Source: Desulfobacteraceae bacterium
Lineage (GTDB): Bacteria > Desulfobacterota > Desulfobacteria > Desulfobacterales > Desulfobacteraceae
NCBI GenBank assembly: GCA_022712835.1
Contig: JAFLJU010000190.1
Coordinates: 1-7,051, forward strand
Reading direction: 5' to 3'
Length of the DNA: 7,051 bases
The position numbers and the translations under genes were made by a program. A model generated the notes under the pieces. It searched no databases. It was not told where the DNA came from and saw only the letters and a list, made by a program, of their open reading frames with translations. Positions 1 through 5,724 of this stretch are shown here, piece after piece; position 1 is the stretch's first letter; the number at the start of each line of letters is the position of its first letter.

Positions 1-136
1 ATGTTTGCGAAAAACATATTCAAATTTTTCCAGAATGCCTTTTCAGGCATGTTCATATTTACCCACCGAGAACTGCTGCCCCCCCCCCCTCTTGAAAAAA
101 AAGGGGAGAAGGGGTCATGATTTGTGATTTGTAGTT
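1..136. other. Intergenic stretch downstream of phoR with hairpin and poly-C tract
   Basis: No convincing gene is visible. It holds a perfect 6-bp inverted repeat ATGCCT/AGGCAT (35-40 and 45-50, 4-nt loop), an uninterrupted run of 11 C (79-89), and a purine-rich segment with eight A and two GGGG runs (93-114). A frame on the plus strand stays open from base 1 to a TGA at 118-120 (39 codons, low-complexity, the C tract reading as four prolines). It could be the tail of a plus-strand gene converging on phoR or simply chance. There is nothing recognisable in its translation, so I do not call it a gene. Confidence 0.5.
35..50 (-). terminator. Weak hairpin, possible phoR transcript end
   Basis: This is a perfect 6-bp stem with a 4-nt loop, read on the minus strand as ATGCCT-GAAA-AGGCAT. 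The GAAA loop fits the stable GNRA class. It lies about 90 bases past the phoR stop, where an end of the phoUBR transcript would be expected. No clear T-run follows on either strand, so it does not meet the usual intrinsic terminator pattern. It may only be a 3'-end stabilising hairpin. Confidence 0.25.
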
Positions 137-1963
137 CTAAACGGGGAGACTGATTTTAAAGGTTGTCCCCTTGCCCCTTTGGCTTTCCACCTCGATTTTC
201 CCGCCGTGATACTGGACAATATGCTTAACAATGGCAAGGCCAAGGCCTGTGCCGCCCTCATTGCGACCTCTGCCCTTGTCCACCCGGTAAAACCGGTTAA
301 ATAGCTTGGGCAGATGTTCCTTGTCGATACCGTTTCCAAAATCCCTGATTTCAATGATCACGACTCCCTTTTGACAACTAACACCAATGGTGATCCGGGT
401 ATCTTCCGGGCTATATTTAACAGCATTGTCCACAAGATTTATGATGGCCTGTTCAATGAGGATGGGATCTACCCTGACGCTTAGGGTATCTGGGCAGGAA
501 AGACAGATGTGACTCTTTTTTTCTAGGGCCTGGGATTGGCAGAGGTTAACCGCGCCATTTAAGAGGGTTGAAAGAGGATGGGAGTCAAACTCAACGGCTG
601 TTCCCTCAAGCCGTTCCAAACGGGACAGGGCCAGAAGGTCATTGATCAGATCCACCATCCGGTTAACATTCTTTTCAATGATCTTTAAAAAGGTGTCCGA
701 ATTTTGGATTTCATTGTCTGCAAGCATCTGCTGGAGGGTTTCAATAAACCCTTTGATCGTGGTTAACGGGGTTTTTAATTCATGGGACACATTTGCGGCA
801 AACGCCTTGTGCATGTTTTCCAGGCGACGGATTCGGGTAATATCATGGAAAATAATCAGGGTTCCCATCCGCTCTTCCCGGGTATCGTAAAGCGCGGTTG
901 AATGGATATTTAAAACGATGGTCTCATCCCGTTCAATGAGGATATCCTCCTCCACCGGCTCATGGGTGGACAACGCTTTCTGAATAAAGGTCTGGAGCTC
1001 GTAATTTCTGGCCACTTCCAGGATATTTTTTTTCTTGAGTGTGGAAGAGGGGAAATCAAATATTTTTGCGGCAGCCGTGTTGATGGTGATGATCTGCTCA
1101 TTCTTGTCAATGGCAATCACCCCCTCCTGCATGCTGGTATGAACCGCCTCAAGCTCATGGCTCCGATTCTTGAAATCCTGAATTTTTTTGGCAAGTTTCA
1201 CGGCCATTTGATTCATTGCCCGGGCAAGTTGAGATAACTCTTGGGTGTCTGGTGCGGATAGCCGGTTGTTCAGATTTCCCTTGGCAAACTCCATGGCCCC
1301 CTTTGTCATTTGCTCCACAGGTTTTGTGATCCGACCGGCCACATAAAAACTGGCAATGGCGGCAGCGATAAGGGTAAAGATGAGGGCCACCAGGATATTA
1401 TTCCGTACGGTGGTAATTTTTTTATCAATGTCAGATATGGACACCGCCGTCCTGACCACGGCAATCACCTGGTTTTTGGGGTTGGTTGATCCCCCTGGCT
1501 CCACTGCCCCCCATCCCTGATCCTCCAGGGTGACGGGAAAGGCAATGTACATCATGTTCTGATCCAAAGTTGAGCTGTAACGGATGGAAATTCCCTTTCG
1601 GCCTTTCAGGGCCGCCTGTATTTCAGGGCGGATCAGATGATTTTCCATGGTCTCAACCCGCCCAAAGGAATCTCCCACCACCTGTCCCGAAGGCAGGACA
1701 ATGGTGACCCGACTCTGGATGCTTTCCCCGACCCGTTTGCACTCTGCGTCAATTTGAAGAATCGATCCCCCCTCCTCCCGAAGAAGGCGGGCAAACTTGT
1801 TCTGCAGCAATTTTGCCTGTATGGTCAATTCTTTTTCCGAATTCTCCAGAAAAAAATCCTTAAAATACCGTGTGGAATACCAGGTCACTGCGGTAAGGGA
1901 CAGGAGAATGATTACCAGAAAAGAGGGGAATACCTGCCAGATAAGTTTTCGTTTTTTAACCAT
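137..1963 (-). CDS. phoR: PhoR-like membrane sensor histidine kinase
   Basis: A 608-residue sensor kinase, likely the inner-membrane partner of the PhoB encoded just upstream. Domains in order: first membrane helix about residues 7-28; periplasmic sensor segment about 30-188; second membrane helix about 189-209; HAMP linker about 207-260; PAS domain about 270-378; HisKA with H-box VSHELKTPL, phospho-acceptor His394; HATPase_c with N-box NLVDNAVKYSP (509-519), G1 DFGNGI (541-546), F-box FNRFYR (555-560) and G2 GGTGLGLAIV (570-579). All kinase motifs are intact. The large periplasmic segment resembles Bacillus-type PhoR more than E. coli PhoR, whose periplasmic part is minimal. The ATG start is supported by an AAGGAA ribosome site a few bases upstream. 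It is last in the phoU-phoB-phoR order, 39 bp after phoB. The phosphate role is inferred mainly from the phoB and phoU neighbours; the kinase class is certain. Confidence 0.93.
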   Translation of the reverse strand: MVKKRKLIWQVFPSFLVIILLSLTAVTWYSTRYFKDFFLENSEKELTIQAKLLQNKFARLLREEGGSILQIDAECKRVGESIQSRVTIVLPSGQVVGDSFGRVETMENHLIRPEIQAALKGRKGISIRYSSTLDQNMMYIAFPVTLEDQGWGAVEPGGSTNPKNQVIAVVRTAVSISDIDKKITTVRNNILVALIFTLIAAAIASFYVAGRITKPVEQMTKGAMEFAKGNLNNRLSAPDTQELSQLARAMNQMAVKLAKKIQDFKNRSHELEAVHTSMQEGVIAIDKNEQIITINTAAAKIFDFPSSTLKKKNILEVARNYELQTFIQKALSTHEPVEEDILIERDETIVLNIHSTALYDTREERMGTLIIFHDITRIRRLENMHKAFAANVSHELKTPLTTIKGFIETLQQMLADNEIQNSDTFLKIIEKNVNRMVDLINDLLALSRLERLEGTAVEFDSHPLSTLLNGAVNLCQSQALEKKSHICLSCPDTLSVRVDPILIEQAIINLVDNAVKYSPEDTRITIGVSCQKGVVIIEIRDFGNGIDKEHLPKLFNRFYRVDKGRGRNEGGTGLGLAIVKHIVQYHGGKIEVESQRGKGTTFKISLPV

Positions 1964-1978
1964 GGTTCCTTCTTTTCT

Positions 1979-2014
1979 TTAAGATTCTTCTTAAGATTCT
2001 TCTTAAGATTCTTT
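1979..2014. repeat. Three tandem 12-bp repeats at the phoB-phoR junction
   Basis: Three head-to-tail copies of TTAAGATTCTTC are at 1979-1990, 1991-2002 and 2003-2014; the last base differs (T) in the third. On the coding strand they read GAA-TCT-TAA-GAA, in frame with the phoB C-terminus, so the phoB stop codon is repeated three times in the same frame. The block fills most of the 39-bp gap and ends just before the phoR ribosome site. Each unit contains the self-complementary octamer TCTTAAGA. It may be a slippage duplication or a regulatory array; the sequence alone does not say which. Confidence 0.9.
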
Positions 2015-2695
2015 AAACCGATATCCAACCCCTCTGACCGTTTCGATCTGGGAGGCATAATGTTTTAATTTTTTCCGCAAACCCACAACAATAACATCCA
2101 CACTTCTTTCGGTTACCGCATAATTCTCGCCATGGATGGCATCCACAATCTGCCCCCGGGTAAATACCCAGCCTTTTTTATCTGCTAGAAAAGAGAGCAG
2201 ATCAAATTCCGACAGGGTCAGATCAATCGCCTCTCCTCCCAGGGTGACCATATGTTTGGCCCGGTCAATCATCATATCCCCTTCCTGTTTGATCCGGGGG
2301 GGGGCTCCGGGAATGCTTTTTTGGCGACGCCGTAAAATAGCACGTATCCTTGCGGTAAGCTCCCTGGGGCTGAAGGGTTTGGATAGATAATCATTGGCCC
2401 CAAGTTCAAGTCCCGTCACAACGTCAGACTCTTCCCCCTTGGCCGTGACCATGACAATGGGGATATCCATTGTGTCATCGTTTTTTTTCAAGTGCCGTGT
2501 GACCTCAAGCCCGTCAATACCGGGTAGCATCAGATCCAGGACCACAAGATCCGGTCGAGAATTTTTGGCAATCTTTAGGGCCTGCTCTCCTGTGGTGGCT
2601 GTGAGAATGGCATATCCTTCATTTTTAAGATTGTATTTTATGAGTTCAATAATATCCTCTTCATCATCAACAATCAGTATAGTTTCCTTAGACAT
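2003..2695 (-). CDS. phoB: PhoB-like response regulator, OmpR family
   Basis: A 230-residue cytoplasmic transcription factor, the standard PhoB/OmpR length. The receiver domain (about 4-120) has the acidic pair Asp10-Asp11, phospho-acceptor Asp54 in VVLDLMLPGIDG, Thr84 and Lys106 in LSKPFSP. A linker (about 121-137) is followed by a winged-helix DNA-binding domain (about 138-228) with the recognition-helix segment TERSVDVIVVGLRKKL and the terminal wing motif ETVRGVGYRF. The ATG is preceded by AGGATAGGAA, a good ribosome site. It lies between phoU (53-bp gap) and phoR (39-bp gap), which supports PhoB rather than another OmpR member. By family knowledge, phosphorylation by PhoR under phosphate limitation would let it activate Pho genes; no clear Pho box was recognised here. 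Its linker is encoded across a 9-base C run (2296-2304), and its stop lies in a tandem repeat. Confidence 0.93.
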   Translation of the reverse strand: MSKETILIVDDEEDIIELIKYNLKNEGYAILTATTGEQALKIAKNSRPDLVVLDLMLPGIDGLEVTRHLKKNDDTMDIPIVMVTAKGEESDVVTGLELGANDYLSKPFSPRELTARIRAILRRRQKSIPGAPPRIKQEGDMMIDRAKHMVTLGGEAIDLTLSEFDLLSFLADKKGWVFTRGQIVDAIHGENYAVTERSVDVIVVGLRKKLKHYASQIETVRGVGYRFKES

Positions 2696-2721
2696 TTCCT
2701 ATCCTGTTTTTTATATGGGGT

Positions 2722-2731
2722 TTAAGATTCT
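2722..2731. repeat. Dispersed copy of the phoB-phoR repeat core
   Basis: TTAAGATTCT here, 27 bases before the phoB start codon in the phoU-phoB gap, is identical to the core of the 12-bp tandem repeats at 1979-2014. Including the preceding T, 11 bases match the left end of that array. Both places are gaps in the same operon just ahead of a gene start. Chance cannot be excluded for such a short AT-rich word. Confidence 0.5.
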
Positions 2732-2748
2732 ATTAGGTAGCTACGGTA

Positions 2749-3396
2749 TCAGGTATGGCGGATTATTTCTCCCTCAATCAAATAAATAACCTCTTCGGCA
2801 ATATTGGTGGTGTGATCTCCCACCCGTTCGATATGCCGTGAGATCAGATACATGTTAATGATTTCCTCAACCATTTGAGGGTTATTTTGAATATCGCCCT
2901 TCATGATCCCATAGGCATCATTTCTCATGAGGTTGACCTGTTTGTCCATTTCCCGGACCTCGTAAGCCATGTCAACATCCATGGAAACCAGGGCATCCAG
3001 ACTCATCTTCATCATTTTTGCGGCCAGATCCCCCATGGCCGTATAATCATATTTGAATTTATTGGTATTCCCGGCAGAGGTTTTGTACCGTTTGGCAATA
3101 TTCACCGCATAATCGGCAATCCGTTCCAGGTCATTATTAATCTTGATAACCGCCACAATCAGGCGCAAATCAGTTGCCACCGGCTGATACAATGCCAGCA
3201 TCTTGAGGCATTCCTCTTCAATCTCAATTTCTCGCTCATCCACTTTATAATCGGTATCAATGATAAACTGAGCTTGTTCAAGGTCCTCGGTTTGAATCAC
3301 CGCCACCGATCGCTTAAACCGATCCTCCACCATGGCCCCCAAAGAGAGAATTTCTTTTTTGATCCGAAGTATTGACCGGTCAAGGTGACTTGTCAT
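2749..3396 (-). CDS. phoU: PhoU phosphate-signalling regulator
   Basis: A 215-residue all-alpha cytoplasmic protein of typical PhoU length. It has two PhoU repeats, each with the metal-cluster signature ExxxD: LERIADYAVNIAK (Glu91, Asp95) and IERVGDHTTNIAEE (Glu190, Asp194). The N-terminus (HLDRSILRIKKEILSLG) also fits the family. PhoU is known to restrain PhoR signalling when the Pst transporter is phosphate-replete and to limit phosphate uptake. Its position at the head of phoU-phoB-phoR matches that role. The ATG at 3394-3396 has a GGGGGT-containing site about 4-10 bases upstream. Pst transporter genes, often beside phoU, are not in this window. The gap upstream contains a 13-bp palindrome that could mark a promoter or operator. 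Confidence 0.95.
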   Translation of the reverse strand: MTSHLDRSILRIKKEILSLGAMVEDRFKRSVAVIQTEDLEQAQFIIDTDYKVDEREIEIEEECLKMLALYQPVATDLRLIVAVIKINNDLERIADYAVNIAKRYKTSAGNTNKFKYDYTAMGDLAAKMMKMSLDALVSMDVDMAYEVREMDKQVNLMRNDAYGIMKGDIQNNPQMVEEIINMYLISRHIERVGDHTTNIAEEVIYLIEGEIIRHT

Positions 3397-3415
3397 TCTT
3401 ACCCCCGTAAATTAC

Positions 3416-3428
3416 ATATCTTAGATAT
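3416..3428. promoter_or_regulatory. 13-bp palindrome ahead of phoU
   Basis: ATATCT-T-AGATAT is a perfect inverted repeat with a single central base, about 20 bases upstream of the phoU start. The 119-bp gap (3397-3515) between the ATPase gene and phoU otherwise shows no gene, no strong terminator and no clear -35/-10 pair. The site could be an operator overlapping a phoU promoter. AT-rich palindromes of this size also arise by chance. Confidence 0.3.
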
Positions 3429-3515
3429 CGTCTAAATAAACCAGACATCCTGTGTTTTGGGAGTAGTTTTACCTTTTCTTCACTAGAATTGTGTTAGATT
3501 TGCATTAAGGCTGGA

Positions 3516-3965
3516 TTAAATATTTTGGTCGATTGTCTTTTCCAGATATAAAAGATTGCCTTTGGGGTTGTAGGAATACCGGGTGAAATAGGTTTCCATA
3601 ATGTGAATGCCTCGCCCATGATCTGCTTCTTCTGGCAGTTCAGCTGTCTGCTGTGCTTTCCAGTCAAACCCCTCTCCCTGGTCAGCTATCTGAAGAGAAA
3701 TGGTTTTTCCCTTGTCAATTTCCAGTTGAACGTCCACTATCTTGTCCGGGTCATTTTTATTGCCATGGCGAACCGCATTTGTCAGCCCTTCCCTCAGGAC
3801 CAGATTAGTGGCAAACATATGGGAAGCCACCCCCTCCTGTCTTGATGTCAAAAAGTTTGTGACCGTCTTACACACCTCGTCAATGTATTCAAAATAGGAA
3901 GAAAACCGGATATGAAGGGTGTCTTTGGATTCAATTACCTCAAATATATCAAATTCTTTTTCCAT
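3516..3965 (-). CDS. RsbW-type anti-sigma ATPase/serine kinase
   Basis: A 149-residue single-domain HATPase_c_2 protein, the size of RsbW/SpoIIAB anti-sigma kinases. Visible ATP-binding motifs: N-box LVLREGLTNAVRHGN with Glu59 and Asn63, G1 box DQGEGFDW (95-102), and lid/G2 region DHGRGIHIM (115-123). Both key N-box residues are present, so kinase activity is plausible. Known relatives bind a sigma factor or another target and phosphorylate a STAS antagonist on serine. The start is 3 bases after the stop of the receiver-PP2C gene, with its ribosome site GAGG inside the last codons of that gene, so translation is probably coupled. The pairing of opposing kinase and phosphatase is typical of partner switching. 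The target and the STAS partner are not in the window. It could equally be the detached ATPase domain of an HsbR-like protein. Confidence 0.88.
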   Translation of the reverse strand: MEKEFDIFEVIESKDTLHIRFSSYFEYIDEVCKTVTNFLTSRQEGVASHMFATNLVLREGLTNAVRHGNKNDPDKIVDVQLEIDKGKTISLQIADQGEGFDWKAQQTAELPEEADHGRGIHIMETYFTRYSYNPKGNLLYLEKTIDQNI

Positions 3966-3968
3966 GGA

Positions 3969-5090
3969 TTATACCTCAATACAGAGGAGAACAATATCAT
4001 CCTCGGGGCAAGAATTATTGCCGAACAATTGGCTGATCATTTCCTTTGGTGCCCTGTCATAAGGAACCTCTCTCAAGGTTTCATAGACAGGCAAAAGGCC
4101 GTCTGCACCACTGACCCAAGTGATTTTATCTTCTGCTGACTCCACAAGCCCGTCGGAATAAATAAAAAATCGGTCTCCACGGCTTACCTTAAGGGTCTCG
4201 ATACCAAAATGAGCATCGGAAAACATCCCGCACACATCCCCTTCGGATTTGATGAGAAAACTGTCCCCTTGGACAGGCTGGCATACCACAGGCGGGTGGC
4301 CCGCATTGATAATGGTCAATTTCATGGTGGTCCGGTTGATATGCATATAACAGGCCGTCAGATATTTACCCTGGGGCAGAATCTCCACCAGCACATCATT
4401 GATCATTTTCATGCTTTCAGCAGGTGAATACACCGGTGTGCAGTTTTGGGCCAGTAGGGCCTTTACCGATGCGGTCATATAGCTGGTTTCAATGTCGTGG
4501 CCGGAAGAGTCTGCCACAAAATAACCCGTGATCTTGTCTGAAATATTCAAGATATCGTAAAAATCCCCTCCTGCCTCCTGCAGGGCTTTGTAATAAACCC
4601 CAAACTTGGCATGGGGATGCTCTTCCGGCAAAGGCATCATGGCCACCTGGGCCTTTGTCACCTGACGAAGCTTGGCGGCCTGGTCCTGGATTAAAGAATT
4701 GGTGGCAATGGAAAGTTTCAAATGAATCCGGACCCGGGCCAACACCTCCAGGGGGTGAAAGGGCTTTGTAATATAATCAACTGCCCCCAGATCAAACCCT
4801 TTTAATTTGGCGTCCACTTCACTGACGCCCGTCAAAAAAATCACAGGAATCGAATTGGTGGCAGCATCGTCCTTGAGTTTTTTAATCACGTCAAATCCGT
4901 TTTCCCCGGGCATTTCAATATCCAGCAATATCAGATCGGGAAGTTTATCAAGGGCTATGGACCTGGCATCAGGACCATTATCCGCACTAAATATCAGATA
5001 CCCTTCCTTGGACAGGGATTTTTCAATCAATTTTAAATTCACCAGATTGTCATCCACGACCAGTACGGTATAAGGCTGCGTATTTCCCAT
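3969..5090 (-). CDS. Response regulator with SpoIIE/PP2C phosphatase output
   Basis: A 373-residue cytoplasmic protein. The N-terminal receiver (about 7-125) has Asp13-Asp14, phospho-acceptor Asp57 (LILLDIEMPGENG), Thr87 and Lys109 (ITKPFHP). A short helical linker (about 126-150) leads to a SpoIIE/RsbU-type PP2C domain (about 160-373). Its metal-binding motifs are EAGGDFYD (172-179), ADSSGHD (193-199), SDGLVES (312-318) and the C-terminal CPEDDIVLL (Asp364-Asp365). Relatives dephosphorylate a STAS anti-anti-sigma factor under control of receiver phosphorylation. The GHD form of the second motif, where many family members have GHG, is to my recollection common in HsbR-like regulators. The gene sits between an Hpt gene (27-bp gap) and an RsbW-type ATPase gene (3-bp gap), which suggests the Hpt feeds its receiver. 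The ribosome site AAGGCG is about 9 bases before the ATG. Confidence 0.93.
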   Translation of the reverse strand: MGNTQPYTVLVVDDNLVNLKLIEKSLSKEGYLIFSADNGPDARSIALDKLPDLILLDIEMPGENGFDVIKKLKDDAATNSIPVIFLTGVSEVDAKLKGFDLGAVDYITKPFHPLEVLARVRIHLKLSIATNSLIQDQAAKLRQVTKAQVAMMPLPEEHPHAKFGVYYKALQEAGGDFYDILNISDKITGYFVADSSGHDIETSYMTASVKALLAQNCTPVYSPAESMKMINDVLVEILPQGKYLTACYMHINRTTMKLTIINAGHPPVVCQPVQGDSFLIKSEGDVCGMFSDAHFGIETLKVSRGDRFFIYSDGLVESAEDKITWVSGADGLLPVYETLREVPYDRAPKEMISQLFGNNSCPEDDIVLLCIEV

Positions 5091-5117
5091 GGTAAACGCC
5101 TTTTATAAATTTAAAAA

Positions 5118-5426
5118 TCAGTTAGTTGATAGTTGGTTGACCTGGCTTTCAAGATCAAGGATATGGGCATCAAAATTTTCAAGACTGCCAGCCTTTGCCT
5201 GGATCTCCATTTTTTTGGCAAGTTCAGACATGGCCTCAAATCCCATATTCCCGGCAGCGCCTTTAATGGAGTGGGCGGCGGCGGCAGCATCTTCAGGATG
5301 ATTGGCTGCCACCCCCTGTTTTATTTTATCCAGATCCGATAGGGTGGTGGTAATAAAAAGCTCAACCAGTTCCATAAAATCTTCGTCATCAATGCCAATT
5401 TTGGAAGCAAGGTATTTAAAATCCAT
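5118..5426 (-). CDS. Stand-alone Hpt phosphotransfer protein
   Basis: A 102-residue single Hpt domain, a four-helix histidine phosphotransfer protein of the soluble, HptB-like kind. The active-site helix carries AAHSIKGAAGNMG with phospho-acceptor His52 and the following Lys55-Gly56 that are typical of the family. A KKMEIQAKAG segment (71-80) matches the usual next helix. Such proteins carry phosphate from hybrid histidine kinases to receiver domains. It is first in the operon, 27 bp ahead of the receiver-PP2C gene, its most likely phosphate acceptor. The ATG has a clean AGGAG site 5 bases upstream, and a plausible promoter lies at 5447-5476. No histidine kinase that could charge it is next to it; PhoR lacks a C-terminal receiver and is not an obvious donor. 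Confidence 0.93.
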   Translation of the reverse strand: MDFKYLASKIGIDDEDFMELVELFITTTLSDLDKIKQGVAANHPEDAAAAAHSIKGAAGNMGFEAMSELAKKMEIQAKAGSLENFDAHILDLESQVNQLSTN

Positions 5427-5446
5427 GGAGACTCCTACTTTGGATA

Positions 5447-5476
5447 ATTATTTTTAAAAAAATATCGTCATTTCAA
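5447..5476 (-). promoter_or_regulatory. Candidate sigma-70-type promoter of the Hpt operon
   Basis: Read on the minus strand, TTGAAA (5471-5476) is followed after 18 bases by AATAAT (5447-5452). Each differs from the consensus hexamers at one position. Transcription would begin about 10-15 bases before the hpt ribosome site. The whole area is AT-rich, so a chance match is possible. Confidence 0.42.
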
Positions 5477-5522
5477 AAAGTATAGAGAATTAATTGCGCC
5501 TTGTAAACCACCAATTTAACCA

Positions 5523-5537
5523 GGATCAGGGTGATCC
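5523..5537. repeat. Short inverted repeat GGATCA-GGG-TGATCC
   Basis: A perfect 6-bp dyad with a 3-base centre in the divergent intergenic region, about 100 bases upstream of hpt and 190 bases upstream of the cysteine-rich gene. It may be an operator half-site pair or the first hairpin of a structured transcript. On its own, a dyad of this size is expected about once in a region this long. Confidence 0.3.
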
Positions 5538-5594
5538 CATCTTTTAATGGTATGGGTTTTCCCTTTTTCCCTTTGACACACATCGCCTTTAAAT

Positions 5595-5620
5595 TTCGTA
5601 AAAGATCCGCGTCATACGAA
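5595..5620. promoter_or_regulatory. Inverted TTCGTA/TACGAA pair, possible operator
   Basis: TTCGTA (5595-5600) and TACGAA (5615-5620) form an inverted repeat with a 14-base centre; the inner bases can also pair (GAT 5604-5606 with GTC 5611-5613). The same hexamer recurs only in the repeats before tupA at 6225-6254, and nowhere else in the window on either strand. It lies about 50 bases upstream of the -35 of the candidate plus-strand promoter, a fitting place for an activator. The regulator is unknown. Confidence 0.35.
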
Positions 5621-5634
5621 GAGTGACCCATACT

Positions 5635-5667
5635 ATTTTTACGGTGAAGAATGTTCCCCATAAAAAT
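5635..5667. repeat. 33-bp imperfect palindrome next to the plus-strand promoter
   Basis: The two 14-base arms (5635-5648 and 5654-5667) match at 12 positions around a 5-base centre; the outer seven pairs are A/T and the inner ones contain GG/CC and GAA/TTC. The right arm ends at the first base of the TTGACA hexamer at 5667-5672. It lies between divergent genes, so it does not look like a terminator of a known gene. A regulator site or a transcript hairpin are both possible. Confidence 0.45.
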
Positions 5668-5694
5668 TGACAAATTTTAAAAAAGTCCAATATT
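5667..5694 (+). promoter_or_regulatory. Candidate sigma-70-type promoter of the cysteine-rich gene
   Basis: A perfect -35 hexamer TTGACA (5667-5672) is followed after 16 bases by AATATT (5689-5694), which matches the -10 consensus at four of six positions; TATTTA at 5691 is an alternative. It points toward the gene starting at 5725, leaving a short leader of about 25 bases that includes the AAGGAG site. Confidence 0.42.
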
Positions 5695-5724
5695 TATTTT
5701 TTCGACAACCACAAAGGAGAAAAC

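Noticed and set aside
1..120. 39-codon plus-strand frame open from the first base
   Set aside because: Low-complexity translation running through the C11 tract, no recognisable motif, and no way to see whether it continues from upstream. A partial gene end cannot be excluded but is not supported.
1637..2068. 143-codon plus-strand frame across the start of phoR and the phoB-phoR gap
   Set aside because: Antisense to phoR and phoB; the repetitive RFFLRFFLRFF stretch is just the 12-bp tandem repeat read in the other direction.
2875..3375. 166-codon plus-strand frame opposite phoU
   Set aside because: It is antisense to an intact phoU with all family motifs, with no ribosome site or recognisable domain.
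3397..3515. Pho box (tandem CTGTCA-type repeats) ahead of phoU
   Set aside because: I looked for it on the coding strand; only weak partial words such as ATGTCTGG were found, not two properly spaced repeats.
5536..5575. Terminator formed by CCCAT/ATGGG followed by T-rich sequence
   Set aside because: The stem is 5 bp with an 11-base loop, the T-run is broken by C blocks, and no gene ends upstream on the plus strand to need it.
5473..5673. 66-codon open frame on the minus strand in the divergent intergenic region
   Set aside because: It begins with TTG, or ATG at internal positions, none with a ribosome site; it has no recognisable domain, its end overlaps the -35 of the candidate hpt promoter, and the dyads in this stretch explain it better as regulatory DNA.
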